Shown: positions 40,048 to 49,510 of the stretch, one piece after another
Position numbering within the stretch: position 1 is the first letter of the stretch
Layout of the letters: every line of letters begins with the position of its first letter
DNA from: Streptomyces sp. CC228A
GTDB lineage: Bacteria > Actinomycetota > Actinomycetes > Streptomycetales > Streptomycetaceae
Length of the DNA: 64,000 nucleotides
Reading direction: 5' to 3'
Assembly: GCF_021390935.1 (NCBI RefSeq)
Contig: NZ_JAJPUI010000006.1
Span: forward strand, 372,001-436,000
Translations under genes and position numbers: made by a program
Notes under the pieces: model-generated
Told to the model about the DNA's origin: nothing
The model's input: the letters and a program-made list of their open reading frames with translations, nothing else
Databases searched by the model: none

Positions 40048-43000
40048 GTGACGTGGTTCGGTGCCGCTCCCGGGCACGTCCCGCCCCACCACCAGGAGCC
40101 AGCCCAGGGGAGCGGGACGGAGGACGGACTTGTCACCGACGCCCTCGCCATGGCGCTCGCGCCCGCCGTCGTCGGCGCCGTCGAGGCCGTCGGCGGCTAC
40201 GCCGGGGGCGTCTACCTGCGCTCCCGTACGAAGGGCCTGCTCCGCCTCGCCGTCCTCGCCGGCCTGCCCGTGCGCCTCTTCCGCCCCTGGTGGCGCATGC
40301 ACGTCAACCGGCCGTTCCCCGTCGCGGAGGCGTTCCGCTCGGGCGAACCCGTCCACCTCGCGGACGCCGAGGAGGCCATGCGCCGCTTCCCGCAGCTCAT
40401 GGCGGGCCTGCCCTTCCCGTTCGGGTCGCTGTACGTCCCGGTGTCCCACGGCACCGACCGCTACGGCGTCCTCGTCGTGCTGCGCACCGCCACCCCCGGC
40501 CGCCCCGTCGACCCCGCCGACCGGCAGCGGCTGCGCTCCACCGGGGACCGCCTCGGCGCCGCCCTCGCCGAGCTGGAGCGCACCGGCACACCGGTCTCGT
40601 GGGAACGGTCCCCCGCCCCCGTCCAACTGCCCGCGGGCGCCACCCCGCCCGTCCGCGTCGGACGGCTCACCTGGCAGACGGACACCGGCGCCGTCACCGC
40701 CGACGCCGAGGCGTCCCGCATCCTCGGCAGCCCGCCCGGCGACCCGCCCGCCACCATCGGAGAGCTGGAGGAACTGCTCTCGGCCGAGGACGTGTACGGC
40801 CTGTGGGCACTGGCCCGCCGCATCACCGAGCGCACCGACCCCGACCGGCCCGCCGCGCGCCGCATGTGGCTCGGCGGCCGCGACGGCCGGCCGCACCTCC
40901 TCGAACTGGCCCGCCGCCCCGGTGGCGACCCCGCCCGCCTCACCGGGCTCCTCGTCGACCCCGGCACCGGCCCCATCGTCGCGGCCGCCGCCGACCGCCT
41001 CGCCACCGGCGTGCTCTCCCTCGACCGCGTCGGCCGCATCACGTACGCGAGCCGCAGCGCCGAGACCCTCCTCGGCGTCGCCCGGCCCGCCCTCGTCGGC
41101 CGGATCCTGTGGGACGTCCTGCCGTGGACCGGCCGGCCCGCGTACGAGGACCAGTTCCGGGCCGCGCTCATCGCCTCCGACCCCGTGCACTTCCTCGCCC
41201 ACCGGGACTCCGCGACCTGGCTTTCCGTCTCCCTCCACCCCGACCACGACGGCCTCACCGTCACCCTCAGCGCCGCCGAGGAACCCACCTACGCCCCGGC
41301 CTCCGTCGCCGCGCCCGGCGGGGGGCTCGGCTCGCCCGCCGACCGCGCCGCCGTGCTCTACCGGCCCGTCGCCCTGGCCATCGCCCTCACCGAGGCCGTC
41401 ACCGCCCGCCAGGTCTCGGAGGTCGTCACCGAGGAGCTGCTGCCCGCCTTCGGCGGCCGCCAGCTCGCCATCTACCTGCTGAGCGAACGCCACCTGCACC
41501 TGGCCTGGGAGACCGGCTTCCCGCAGGGCTTCCTCGACCGCTTCGACGGCGTCGGCCTGGACGCCCGGCTGCCCGGCGTCGAATGCCTCACTTCCGGCCG
41601 GCCGATCTTCTTCGAGTCCATGCAGCGCCTCGCCGCCGCCTACCCGGGCATCCCCCTCGACGCGCACGTCGGCGCCCGCGCCTTCCTGCCCCTCATCGCC
41701 TCCGGCCGACCCGTCGGCTCCTGCATCCTCGGCTTCGACCGGCCGCGCGGCTTCAGCCCCGAGGAACGCACCGTCCTCACCGCCCTCGCCGGCCTCATCG
41801 CCCAGGCGCTCCGGCGGGCCCGCGCGTTCGACACCGAGGCGGCCCTCGCCCGCGGCCTGCAGAACGCCCTCCTCCCGCACCGGCTGCCGCGGCTGCGCCA
41901 CGTCGACACCGTCGGGCGCTACCTGCCCGGCACCCAGGGCATGGAGGTCGGCGGGGACTGGTACGACGTCGTCGAGACCTCACGCGGCGTCGCCCTCGTC
42001 ATCGGCGACGTCCAGGGGCACGGCGTCTCCGCCGCCGCCACGATGGGCCAGCTCCGCAGCGCCGTGCGCGCCTTCGCCCTCGCCGGACACGACCCGCAGG
42101 AGGTCATGAGCGGCACCAACCGACTGCTCATCGACCTCGACCCGGGCCAGTTCGCCAGCTGCTGCTACTGCGTGCTCGACCCCCGGACCGGCGCCGTCCA
42201 GGCGGTCCGGGCCGGCCACCTGCCGCCCCTGCTGCGCCGCCCCGACGGCGGCGCCGAAGTGGTGGACCTGCCCGGCGGCGTGGTGCTCGGCGTGGACGCC
42301 GAGGCCGCCTACCCGGTCGCGGAGCTGCACCTGCCGCCCGGCGCCGTCCTGGCCCTGTTCACCGACGGCCTCGTGGAGCAGCCGGGCACCGACATCGACC
42401 TGGGCGTCGAACGGCTGCGCCGAGTCCTCGCCGCCGCGCACGCCGACACGGCCCTGCCCGGCCTCGCCGACCGGGTCGTCGAGGAGGCCCTGCGCTCCCA
42501 CGACCGCCCCGACGACGTGGCGCTGCTCCTCGCGGCACGCACCGGCGGCACGGAGGGGCCCCGGGACCCGGGGACGGCCACGGCGTCTGAGGCGGCCGAG
42601 GCCGGTGGGCGACGGGGCCCGCCGCGGGGCGGGCCGGTGGGGGCGCTTCGCGGCGCGGCCGACCGGCCTGGCGACCGGAGGCCCGCCGCTGCCACCTACG
42701 CGTCCCCTGCCACCTGGTGTCCCCCGTCCACCTCCGCGGCCCCGCCCCAGCGGTCCGGCCCGGCCGGGTGCGGTCGGCGCGGGAGCCCCGCCGGCGTCGC
42801 ACCGCGCCGCTTCCCCGCCGGGTTTGCCGTCCGCCGCCCCGGCAACCCGTGGGGTGACCGCATCCGTTCGCCGCTCTCACCCCGGGAGGCAGCCATGGCA
42901 GAGGCGTCCGCACAGATCACCCCGGAGCTGTGGGACGAGTTCCACACCGTCGTCAACATGACCTCGCGCGAACTCCAGGAGTGGCTCAGCACCGAGGCCG

Positions 43001-43236
43001 CAGGCGAGCAGACCGAGGCGCTGCCCGACCAGGCGGGGTCCGCGATCGGACGGCGCGTCCTGGAGATCCTCGGCAAGCGGCGCACCGACCTCGGCGACGA
43101 CGACGTGGCCGTCATGCGCCGCGTCGTCGACATCGTGCGCAGCCAGCGCTCGCCCGACATGGAACCCCGGGCCGGCGGCACCGACTGGCGGCACGGCCTG
43201 ATGAACATCGGCCACGACCCGCTCAAGCCCGTGTGA
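40048..43236 (+). CDS. GAF/PAS-domain SpoIIE (PP2C) phosphatase; frame stays open into DUF3140
   Basis: The recognisable phosphatase covers about 845 codons. An N-terminal GAF-like domain (GSLYVPVSHGTDRYGVLVVL) precedes a PAS domain (VLSLDRVGRITYASRSAETL), a second GAF (LAIYLLSERHLHLAWETGF) and the SpoIIE core (MEVGGDWYDVVETSRGVALV, IGDVQGHGVSAAATMGQLR, LALFTDGLVEQPG, DRPDDVALLL). Such proteins dephosphorylate anti-sigma-factor antagonists. No stop occurs after the domain: about 100 low-complexity codons run in frame into the DUF3140 gene, to a TGA at 43234. A single missing base near 42560 would instead give a stop at 42590, so the fusion is probably a sequence error. The start GTG 40048 is the first in frame and lacks a clear ribosome binding site. 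Confidence 0.8.
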   Translation: MTWFGAAPGHVPPHHQEPAQGSGTEDGLVTDALAMALAPAVVGAVEAVGGYAGGVYLRSRTKGLLRLAVLAGLPVRLFRPWWRMHVNRPFPVAEAFRSGEPVHLADAEEAMRRFPQLMAGLPFPFGSLYVPVSHGTDRYGVLVVLRTATPGRPVDPADRQRLRSTGDRLGAALAELERTGTPVSWERSPAPVQLPAGATPPVRVGRLTWQTDTGAVTADAEASRILGSPPGDPPATIGELEELLSAEDVYGLWALARRITERTDPDRPAARRMWLGGRDGRPHLLELARRPGGDPARLTGLLVDPGTGPIVAAAADRLATGVLSLDRVGRITYASRSAETLLGVARPALVGRILWDVLPWTGRPAYEDQFRAALIASDPVHFLAHRDSATWLSVSLHPDHDGLTVTLSAAEEPTYAPASVAAPGGGLGSPADRAAVLYRPVALAIALTEAVTARQVSEVVTEELLPAFGGRQLAIYLLSERHLHLAWETGFPQGFLDRFDGVGLDARLPGVECLTSGRPIFFESMQRLAAAYPGIPLDAHVGARAFLPLIASGRPVGSCILGFDRPRGFSPEERTVLTALAGLIAQALRRARAFDTEAALARGLQNALLPHRLPRLRHVDTVGRYLPGTQGMEVGGDWYDVVETSRGVALVIGDVQGHGVSAAATMGQLRSAVRAFALAGHDPQEVMSGTNRLLIDLDPGQFASCCYCVLDPRTGAVQAVRAGHLPPLLRRPDGGAEVVDLPGGVVLGVDAEAAYPVAELHLPPGAVLALFTDGLVEQPGTDIDLGVERLRRVLAAAHADTALPGLADRVVEEALRSHDRPDDVALLLAARTGGTEGPRDPGTATASEAAEAGGRRGPPRGGPVGALRGAADRPGDRRPAAATYASPATWCPPSTSAAPPQRSGPAGCGRRGSPAGVAPRRFPAGFAVRRPGNPWGDRIRSPLSPREAAMAEASAQITPELWDEFHTVVNMTSRELQEWLSTEAAGEQTEALPDQAGSAIGRRVLEILGKRRTDLGDDDVAVMRRVVDIVRSQRSPDMEPRAGGTDWRHGLMNIGHDPLKPV
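42895..43236 (+). CDS. DUF3140 protein
   Basis: A 113-aa protein starting MAEASAQITPELWDEFHTVV, with TSRELQEWLSTEAAGE and the ending GTDWRHGLMNIGHDPLKP, the DUF3140 pattern. It has its own CCGGGAGGCAGCC site before the ATG, so it is likely made independently even though the upstream phosphatase frame reads into it. The function is unknown; the family is often linked to DNA-related genes, and topoisomerase IB follows 37 bp downstream. Confidence 0.8.
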   Translation: MAEASAQITPELWDEFHTVVNMTSRELQEWLSTEAAGEQTEALPDQAGSAIGRRVLEILGKRRTDLGDDDVAVMRRVVDIVRSQRSPDMEPRAGGTDWRHGLMNIGHDPLKPV

Positions 43237-43273
43237 CAGCGCGGGCACCGCAGGTACGGCGAAGAGGCAGCCC

Positions 43274-44314
43274 GTGCGTCTCACCCACGTCCGCCCCACC
43301 GACCCCGGCCACACCCGCGTCCGCCACGGACGCGGCTTCCGCTATCTGGACCCGGCCGGGCGGCCCCTGCGCGACCCGGCCGAGGTCGCCCGCATCAAGG
43401 CCCTCGTCATCCCGCCCGCGTGGCGGGACGTGTGGATCTGCACCCGCCCCGACGGCCACCTCCAGGCCGTCGGCACCGACGCAGCGGGGCGCCGCCAGTA
43501 CCTCTACCACCCGGCGTTCCGCGCCCAGCAGGAGGAGGCGAAGCACGACCGCGTGCTGGAGGTCGCCGAGGCCCTGCCCAAGGTTCGCGAAGCCGTCGAG
43601 GCCGGCCTCGGGGACGGCACCGGCGGTCTCACCCGCGCACGGGTCCTCGCGACCGCCGTGCGCCTCCTCGACCTGGGATTCTTCCGCATCGGCAGCGAGC
43701 GCTACGCGGACCTGCACCAGACGTACGGCCTCACCACGCTGCTGCGCGAGCACGCCGGCTGCCACGCCGACGAGATCGTGATCAGCTACCCCGCCAAGCA
43801 CGGCCGGCAGCGCGTCCACGCCGTCGCGGACCCCGCCACCCGCCGCGCCCTCGCCGCGCTGAGGCGCCGCCGCAGCGGCGGCGAGCGCCTGCTCGCCTAC
43901 CGCAACGGCCGCAGCTGGCACGACCTGACCGGCGCCGACGTCAACGACTACCTGCGCGATCTCGCCGGCCTCGACGTCACCGCCAAGGACTTCAGGACCT
44001 GGCACGCCACCGTCCTCGCCGCGGTCGGCCTCGCCGTGTCCCGGTCGGTCGCCCCCGAGGAGGCCGCCCGCCGCCGCGCCGTCGCCCGCGCCGTGCGCGA
44101 GGTCGCCGACTACCTCGGCAACACCCCAGCCGTGTGCCGCAACTCGTACATCAACCCCCGGGTGATCGAACTGTACGAGGAAGGCGTCACCGTCGCCGCC
44201 GCCCTGCCGCACCTCGGGGCCGCCGCACCGCACGGGCTGCCCGCCACCGTCGGCCCCGCCGAACGCGCGGTGCTCCGCATGCTGCGGGCCGACCGGCCGG
44301 GCGGCGCCGCCTGA
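43274..44314 (+). CDS. DNA topoisomerase IB
   Basis: A 346-aa poxvirus-like type IB topoisomerase that relaxes supercoils by a 3'-phosphotyrosine intermediate. The N-terminal domain has GRGFRYLDPAGRPLRDPAEV and VIPPAWRDVWICTRPDGHLQ. The catalytic domain carries DFRTWHATVLAAVGLA and the nucleophile Tyr292 in CRNSYINPRVIELYEEG. The GTG at 43274 follows DUF3140 by 37 bp, so they are probably cotranscribed. Streptomyces commonly carry this enzyme in addition to TopA. Confidence 0.93.
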   Translation: MRLTHVRPTDPGHTRVRHGRGFRYLDPAGRPLRDPAEVARIKALVIPPAWRDVWICTRPDGHLQAVGTDAAGRRQYLYHPAFRAQQEEAKHDRVLEVAEALPKVREAVEAGLGDGTGGLTRARVLATAVRLLDLGFFRIGSERYADLHQTYGLTTLLREHAGCHADEIVISYPAKHGRQRVHAVADPATRRALAALRRRRSGGERLLAYRNGRSWHDLTGADVNDYLRDLAGLDVTAKDFRTWHATVLAAVGLAVSRSVAPEEAARRRAVARAVREVADYLGNTPAVCRNSYINPRVIELYEEGVTVAAALPHLGAAAPHGLPATVGPAERAVLRMLRADRPGGAA

Positions 44315-44318
44315 CGGG

Positions 44319-45065
44319 TCAGGGCCAGGACGGCTCCCGGCGCGGCACGACCACGAGCTCGCCGGCCACGCTGCCCTCCGGCACCGACAGGACGTACAGG
44401 ACCGCGTCCGCGACGACGTCCGGGCTCTGCAGCAGCGACGTGTCCGCGTCCGGGAAGCGGTCCATGATGAACGGCGTCTCCATGCCGCCCGCCACGATGC
44501 CCGTCACCCCGATCCCCGGGCAGTCCCGCTGCGCCTCCTTGAACAGCGTGTGCGTGAAGGCCCGCAGCCCGGACTTGCCCGCCGAGTAGGGGCCCGCCTC
44601 CGTCCACGTGCGGTTCGCCGCCGTGGACAGGATGTTCACGATGTGGCCGCCGCCCCGGGCCACCATCCGCCGGTACGCCTCCAGGCACAGGTACATCGGC
44701 CCCAGCAGGTTCGTCGCCACCACCCGCGTCACCTCGTCGGCCGTCAGGTGCTCGATCGGCTTGGACACGTCGACGGCCGCGTTGTTGACGAGCACGTCGA
44801 CCGCGCCGCCGCCCTGCTCCAGCTCCCGGAACACGCCCGCGACCGCGTCCGCGTCCCGCACGTCCAGCTCCACGAACCGGGTGTCGCCCCCCGCCCCGTT
44901 CAGCTCGTCGCACAGCTCCCGCGCCGGTTCCTTGCGGACGTCCGCGACGAGCACCGAGGCGCCGGCCCCGGCCAGCCGCCGGGTGATCGCCGCGCCGAGG
45001 CCCCGCGCGCCCCCGGTCACCAGAGCCTGCCTGCCTGTCAGGTCGACGTAGTCCCTGCCGCCCAT
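44319..45065 (-). CDS. SDR-family oxidoreductase
   Basis: A 248-aa short-chain dehydrogenase. The NAD(P) motif is ALVTGGARGLGAAITRRLAG, followed by LVADVRKEP, DVLVNNAAVDVSKP and the catalytic Tyr/Lys in GPYSAGKSGLRAF. The expected Ser occurs in NILSTAANRTW. The C-terminal region GIVAGGMETPFIMD is usual for the cofactor lid. The substrate is unknown. I chose the ATG at 45065 (MGGRDYVDLTGRQAL). It converges with topoisomerase IB, only 4 bp between stops. Confidence 0.88.
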   Translation of the reverse strand: MGGRDYVDLTGRQALVTGGARGLGAAITRRLAGAGASVLVADVRKEPARELCDELNGAGGDTRFVELDVRDADAVAGVFRELEQGGGAVDVLVNNAAVDVSKPIEHLTADEVTRVVATNLLGPMYLCLEAYRRMVARGGGHIVNILSTAANRTWTEAGPYSAGKSGLRAFTHTLFKEAQRDCPGIGVTGIVAGGMETPFIMDRFPDADTSLLQSPDVVADAVLYVLSVPEGSVAGELVVVPRREPSWP

Positions 45066-45384
45066 GCCATGCCGCCTTCCGTAGGTGCCGTAGGGCTCCA
45101 CTGTGACCCGGGCGACACCCTCAGGCACCCCGAGCGGTCACTGTGAGCAAGCACACCGGGAGCCCTGGATCCCTTACGGGACAGGGCTGTTGCGCCCGCC
45201 ACGGGCCCCGCACACCGCTCGGCGAGACGTGGGCCACGTCGGGGACACGGCCCGCTCTGCCACCATGGGCCCGCCGCGGCAGCCCATACGCGGCGCCGAC
45301 CGAGTCCGGTGGGGCGGCCGGGCAGAGCAGCCGGTGCCGCAGGCCCGCCGCGCCCCTTCCGAGCCCTTCAGCGAGCACCTCGCC

Positions 45385-46716
45385 GTGACAGACACCCCTG
45401 CCCCCGACCGTTCCCCGTGGCGTTCGCTGAAGTACCGCAGCATGCGCTGGTGGTCCTTCGCCAACTTCGTCTCCAACGCCGGCACGTGGATGCAGCTGAC
45501 CGTGCAGAACCTGCTGGTCCTGCAGATCACCGGGTCCGCCGCCGCGACCGGCCTCTCGCTGTCGGTGCAGGCCGCCCCCGGCCTGCTGATGGGCCTCGTG
45601 GGCGGCGCGGCCGTCGACCGCTTCCCGCGCAAGCTGACCGCCGCCGTCAGCCAGGCGCTCCTCGGCGCGGTCGCCTTCACCACGGCGTTCCTCGTGGCGT
45701 TCGACCAGCTCAGCCTGGGCGTGCTGATGGCGCTCGCCGCCGTCACCGGGCTCATCGCCACCGTCGACGGCCCGGCGTGCGCACTGCTCGGCAACGACCT
45801 GGTCCGGCCGGAGGACGTGCCGTCGGCCATCGGCGTCGGCTCCCTCGTCCACAGCGCGGGCCGCCTCGTCGGCGCCGCGCTGGCGGGCATCGCGGTCGGC
45901 TTCCTCGGCACGGCGGCCGCGTACGCCGCGAACGGCGTGTCGTTCCTCTTCGTCGCTGCGGTCATCCCGTTCCTGCGGCCCGTCGCCGGCGCGGTGTCCC
46001 GCACCCGCGCGCCGTCCGGCCCCGCCCCGTCCTCCGACGCCCCTGACGCCCCCGACGCCCCTGACACCTTCGGTGACGGCATGACGGTCCGCGAGGGCCT
46101 CCGCTTCTTCGCCCGGCGCCCCCGCCTCGTGGGCCTCGCCGTGATCAGCGGCGTCAGCTCCGTCTTCGGCCGCAACTACGGGCTCACCCTCGCCGTGCTC
46201 GTCACCGGTCCGCTGGCGGGCGGCGCCGGAGCGTTCGGCACGGTGTCGACCGTCCTGGCGGTGGGCGGCATCGCAGGCGCCGTGCTGGGCGCACGGCTGC
46301 GCAGACCGTCCGTGCGCCTGGTCGGCGTGCTCGCGGCGGCGGGGGGCCTGCTCCAGGCGGCGGCCGGCCTGTCGCCCTCCCTGGCCGTCCTCCTGGTGCT
46401 CGTCCTGCCGATGGCGGTCGCGGAGTCGGTCTCGGACACGGCGGGCACGACGGTGCTCCAGACCGATCCTCCGGCGCACCTGCGCGGCCGGGTCCTCGGC
46501 GTGTGGGGCAGCATCCGCACGGTGTGGAGCCTCGCCGGGCCGCCCGCGCTCGGCCTGCTCATGGAGCTGGCCGGCGCCCGGGGCGCCCTCGTGGCGGGCG
46601 GCCTGGCCATCGCCGCGGTGGTCCTCGCCGGGCACGTGCTGCACGGCAGGACGGTACGCCCCGTCTCGCTCCGTACCGAGCCGCAGCCGGTGCCGGCGCT
46701 CGGCACGGCGGCCTGA
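45385..46716 (+). CDS. MFS exporter (EntS/MFS_3 type)
   Basis: A 443-aa transporter with about 12 helices. The start SLKYRSMRWWSFANFVSNAG and TWMQLTVQNLLVLQITGSA, the loop GGAAVDRFPRKLTA, and PPAHLRGRVLGVWGSIRTVW mark the MFS_3 group, which includes siderophore exporters. A central cytoplasmic loop holds a short DAP repeat (SDAPDAPDAPDTF). The start is uncertain: I chose the GTG at 45385 (VTDTPAPDRSPW), which begins the conserved part, but the frame is open from 45103 and an ATG lies at 45265. No strong ribosome binding site is visible. Confidence 0.83.
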   Translation: MTDTPAPDRSPWRSLKYRSMRWWSFANFVSNAGTWMQLTVQNLLVLQITGSAAATGLSLSVQAAPGLLMGLVGGAAVDRFPRKLTAAVSQALLGAVAFTTAFLVAFDQLSLGVLMALAAVTGLIATVDGPACALLGNDLVRPEDVPSAIGVGSLVHSAGRLVGAALAGIAVGFLGTAAAYAANGVSFLFVAAVIPFLRPVAGAVSRTRAPSGPAPSSDAPDAPDAPDTFGDGMTVREGLRFFARRPRLVGLAVISGVSSVFGRNYGLTLAVLVTGPLAGGAGAFGTVSTVLAVGGIAGAVLGARLRRPSVRLVGVLAAAGGLLQAAAGLSPSLAVLLVLVLPMAVAESVSDTAGTTVLQTDPPAHLRGRVLGVWGSIRTVWSLAGPPALGLLMELAGARGALVAGGLAIAAVVLAGHVLHGRTVRPVSLRTEPQPVPALGTAA

Positions 46717-47240
46717 CCCACGGCCACCGCGCCCTGGGCGCGGGCACCGGTACGCCGTCCGCCCCGCCGGGCGTCCCATGGCCGCCGCCTCCACCTGGGC
46801 CCCGCGGAAGGCCGGCCAGGCAGCTGCCGTAGCCCGCGGCGGTGCCCGTCTCCGGCCTGGCGGGGTGGCAGGCCCCGCGGCGCCTCGGCAGGAGGTCCCC
46901 CTGCGCCCGCCGGCGCTACGTGCGGCGGCCGCCTTCCGCCGGGCGGCACGCCGCCTCGGCCGGAGCCCGCGGGAGGCCGGCTCGGCGGCGGCCGCGCGCC
47001 GCAGCGGGTGTCCGCTGCCGGTCCGGCCGGTCTGGCTCGGGGGCGTTCGTGGAGCCCGGTAGCGGAGTGTCCGCGCGCGCCCGGAGGGGCATCCGGCGCC
47101 CCGGGGCTCCACGGAGGCCGGCCCGGCGGCGGCCGTCCACCATGCGGGCGGGTGCCCGCCGTTCCGCCGCCCGCCGGGTGGCGGGGTCGGTGGCGTCGGT
47201 GGGACCCCGCAGCGGGCGGCGCGTCTGCGCCCGCCCGGCG
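46717..47240. other. 524-bp GC-rich intergenic region, no gene seen
   Basis: Between the converging MFS and hldE genes there is only low-complexity G/C sequence with many overlapping spurious frames. A segment of about 35 bp (CTGCGCCCGCCGGCGCTACG, 46901-46930) recurs at the end of hldE (47225-47256) with few changes, so part of this region may derive from duplication of the hldE tail. No terminator is clear. Confidence 0.45.
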
Positions 47241-48642
47241 CTACGGGCGGCGGCCGCGGGCCGTCGAGCGGGCCGCCCGGTGGGCGAGCAGGGTCGTGGA
47301 CCTGCCGTCCAGGTACGGCAGGACCACCGCCTGGCCGCCCCAACTGCGCAGCTCACGCGCCTCCGGCAGGTCCTCGACCGCGTAGTCGCCGCCCTTGACC
47401 CACACATCCGGCCGCAGCCGCGCCAGGAGCTCCACCGGTGTGTCGCCGTCGAAGACGGCCACCGCGTCGACGCTGCCCAGCCCCGCCAGCACCCGCACCC
47501 GGTCCGCCAGCGGGTTGAGGGGCCGCCCCGGGCCCTTCAGGCGCGTCACCGAGGCGTCCGAGTTCACGCACACGATCAGGCAGTCGCCGATCCGGCGGGC
47601 GCTCTCCAGCAGCCCGACGTGGCCCGCGTGCAGCAGGTCGAAGCAGCCGCCCGTCGCCACCACCGTGCCGCCCCGGGCCCGCACCCGCTCGGCCAGCGTG
47701 AACGGGTCCGCGACCGGCGGCTCCTCACGGGCCGGCGCCATCGGGCTGTCCCACAGCGCCCGGTTGCCCGCGCCGCCCGCCGCGACGAACGCCGCCGCCT
47801 CCGCCACGCCCCGCTGCACCGCCTCCTCCGGCAGCGCCCCGCCGGCCAGCGCCGCGGCCGTCGCCGCCGCCAGGCAGTCGCCGGCCCCGCAGGGGTCGCC
47901 CTGGGCGCGGTACGGGGCGGGCACCAGCATGGGCATGGCGACACCCGGCCGGGTCAGCAGCGCCCCCGGTCGCCGAGGGTCACCGCCACCACGGCCGCCC
48001 GCCAGCGCTCCGCCAGGTCCGTGCCGCGCTGCGCGTAGGCCCGCAGGGACTCGTCGCCCTCGTCGGGCCTCAGCGCCCGCGTCTCGGCTGCGTTCGGCGT
48101 CACGATCCGGGCGCCCCGCACCGGCGCGTCCCCGCGCGGATGGGGGTCCCACACCAGCGGCACCCGCCGGGCGGCGGCCGCCAGTTCGTCCCGTACGGCC
48201 GCGGCGGTGCCCCGCCCGTAGTCGGCGACCAGCACGGTGTGCGCCCCCGCGAGGGCGTCCCGCACGGCGGCGCCGGGCCGCCCGGAGCGCCGCCGCCCCG
48301 GTCGACGCGGACGACGGGGCGGCCCGACGCGAGCACCCGGGTCTTGACCGGCAGGGTGCCCCGCAGCGGCAGCTCCACCAGGTGGGCCCGCCCGGCCAGC
48401 CCGTGCCGCACGGCCTCGCTCGCCGGGTCGTCGCCCAGCGCCGCGACGAGCACCACCTCGCGCCCGCTGCGCGCCGCGAGCACCGCGGCCAGACCCGCAC
48501 CGCCCGGTCTGCGGTGGTCGCCGGTGACGTCCACGACCGGTGCCGGGGCGTCCGGCGCCAGCCGGGTCGACACCCCCTCGACGTCCTCGTCGAGGAGGGC
48601 GTCCCCGACGACGACCAGCGGTCCCCGCCCGGCCCCGCTCAC
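47241..48642 (-). pseudogene. hldE: Bifunctional heptose-7-phosphate kinase / heptose-1-phosphate adenylyltransferase, two frameshifts
   Basis: The parts of HldE are present in order but in three frames. The PfkB kinase starts at GTG 48642 (PLVVVGDALLDEDVEG, TRLAPDAPAPVVDVTGD) and shifts near 48275 to VRDALAGAHTVLVADYGRGT and RIVTPNAAETRALRP. It shifts again at the C5 run 47963-47967 to reach the kinase active site GDPCGAGDCLAAATAAALAG and the nucleotidyltransferase domain (VVATGGCFDLLHAGHVGLLE, RLKGPGRPLNPLADRV, DVWVKGGDYAVEDLPEA). Restoring one base at each point gives one protein of about 465 aa, the normal HldE length. The start overlaps the gmhA stop (GTGA). It would phosphorylate and adenylylate D-glycero-D-manno-heptose. 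Confidence 0.82.
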
Positions 48643-49416
48643 GACACCCTCCACAGGCCCGACGCGAACCGCGTCGCCGCCGCTTCCGGCGCCGCCGCCT
48701 CCACCGCCGCGTCGAAGCACTCGCACAGCAGGTGCACCGCCACCAGATGCACCTCCTGCACCGTGGCCGTGCTGCCCGCGTCCACGCACAGCGCCTCGTG
48801 CGCCGCGTCCGCCAGCGGGTTCGGCGCCGGGCCGGTCAGCGCCCACACCCGCACCCCCGCCGAGCGCGCCGTCGCGGCCGCCGCGATCAGATTGGCGCTG
48901 CGGCCCGACGTGGACAGCAGCAGCAGCACGTCCCCGGGCCGGCCGTGCGCGGCCACCTGCCGGGCGTAGACCTGCTCGAAGCCGTAGTCGTTGCCGATCG
49001 CGGTCACGCTGGACGTCTCGGCGTGCAGGGACACCGCCGAGTACGCGGGGCGCTCCTGCCGGTAGCGCCCGACGAGTTCGGCCGTCAGGTGCTGGGCCTG
49101 CGCGGCGCTGCCGCCGTTGCCCGCGGCCAGCAGCCGCCGCCGCCCGGCAGCACGGCCGCGAGGCGCGTCCCCCACCGCGCGAGCCGCTCGGCATGGTCGC
49201 GGTGCAGCCGGCCGACCGCCTCCTGCAGGTCCCGGCAGTGCTGCCGGGCGGCCTCGCGGACGGCGGTGTGCGCGGCCGCGGCGGGGCCCCGCGGGCCCCG
49301 CCGTCCAGGGAGTCCCGCGCGTCGTGGCGGAGGTCCGGGTCCCGCACGTCACGGCGCGAGGGGCCCCGTGCGTCGCGGCCGGCGGGGTCGTGTGCGGTGC
49401 GAGGGAAGTCGTCCAT
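48639..49416 (-). pseudogene. gmhA: Phosphoheptose isomerase-like SIS protein, frameshifted
   Basis: The C-terminal 150 residues form a clear SIS domain: RLLAAGNGGSAAQAQHLTAE, LVGRYRQERPAYSAVSLHAE, NDYGFEQVYARQVAAHGRPG, LLLLSTSGRSANLIAAAA. This is the GmhA pattern, which converts sedoheptulose 7-phosphate to D-glycero-D-manno-heptose 7-phosphate. The N-terminal helix AHTAVREAARQHCRDLQEAV lies in another frame, with the shift near 49140 just before the SIS core. The ATG at 49416 (MDDFPRTAHD) opens a third frame, so a second shift or a different start is needed upstream. It lies 94 bp after the GT4 gene and overlaps hldE by 4 bp. Confidence 0.75.
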
Positions 49417-49510
49417 GGCGTCCGGGCGTGCCGCGCGCTCGGGAGCGGCGGCGGTCCCGCACCTCCTTCTCGGTTCACGGGGGACGGGGAGACACCGGGG
49501 AGCGGGGCGC

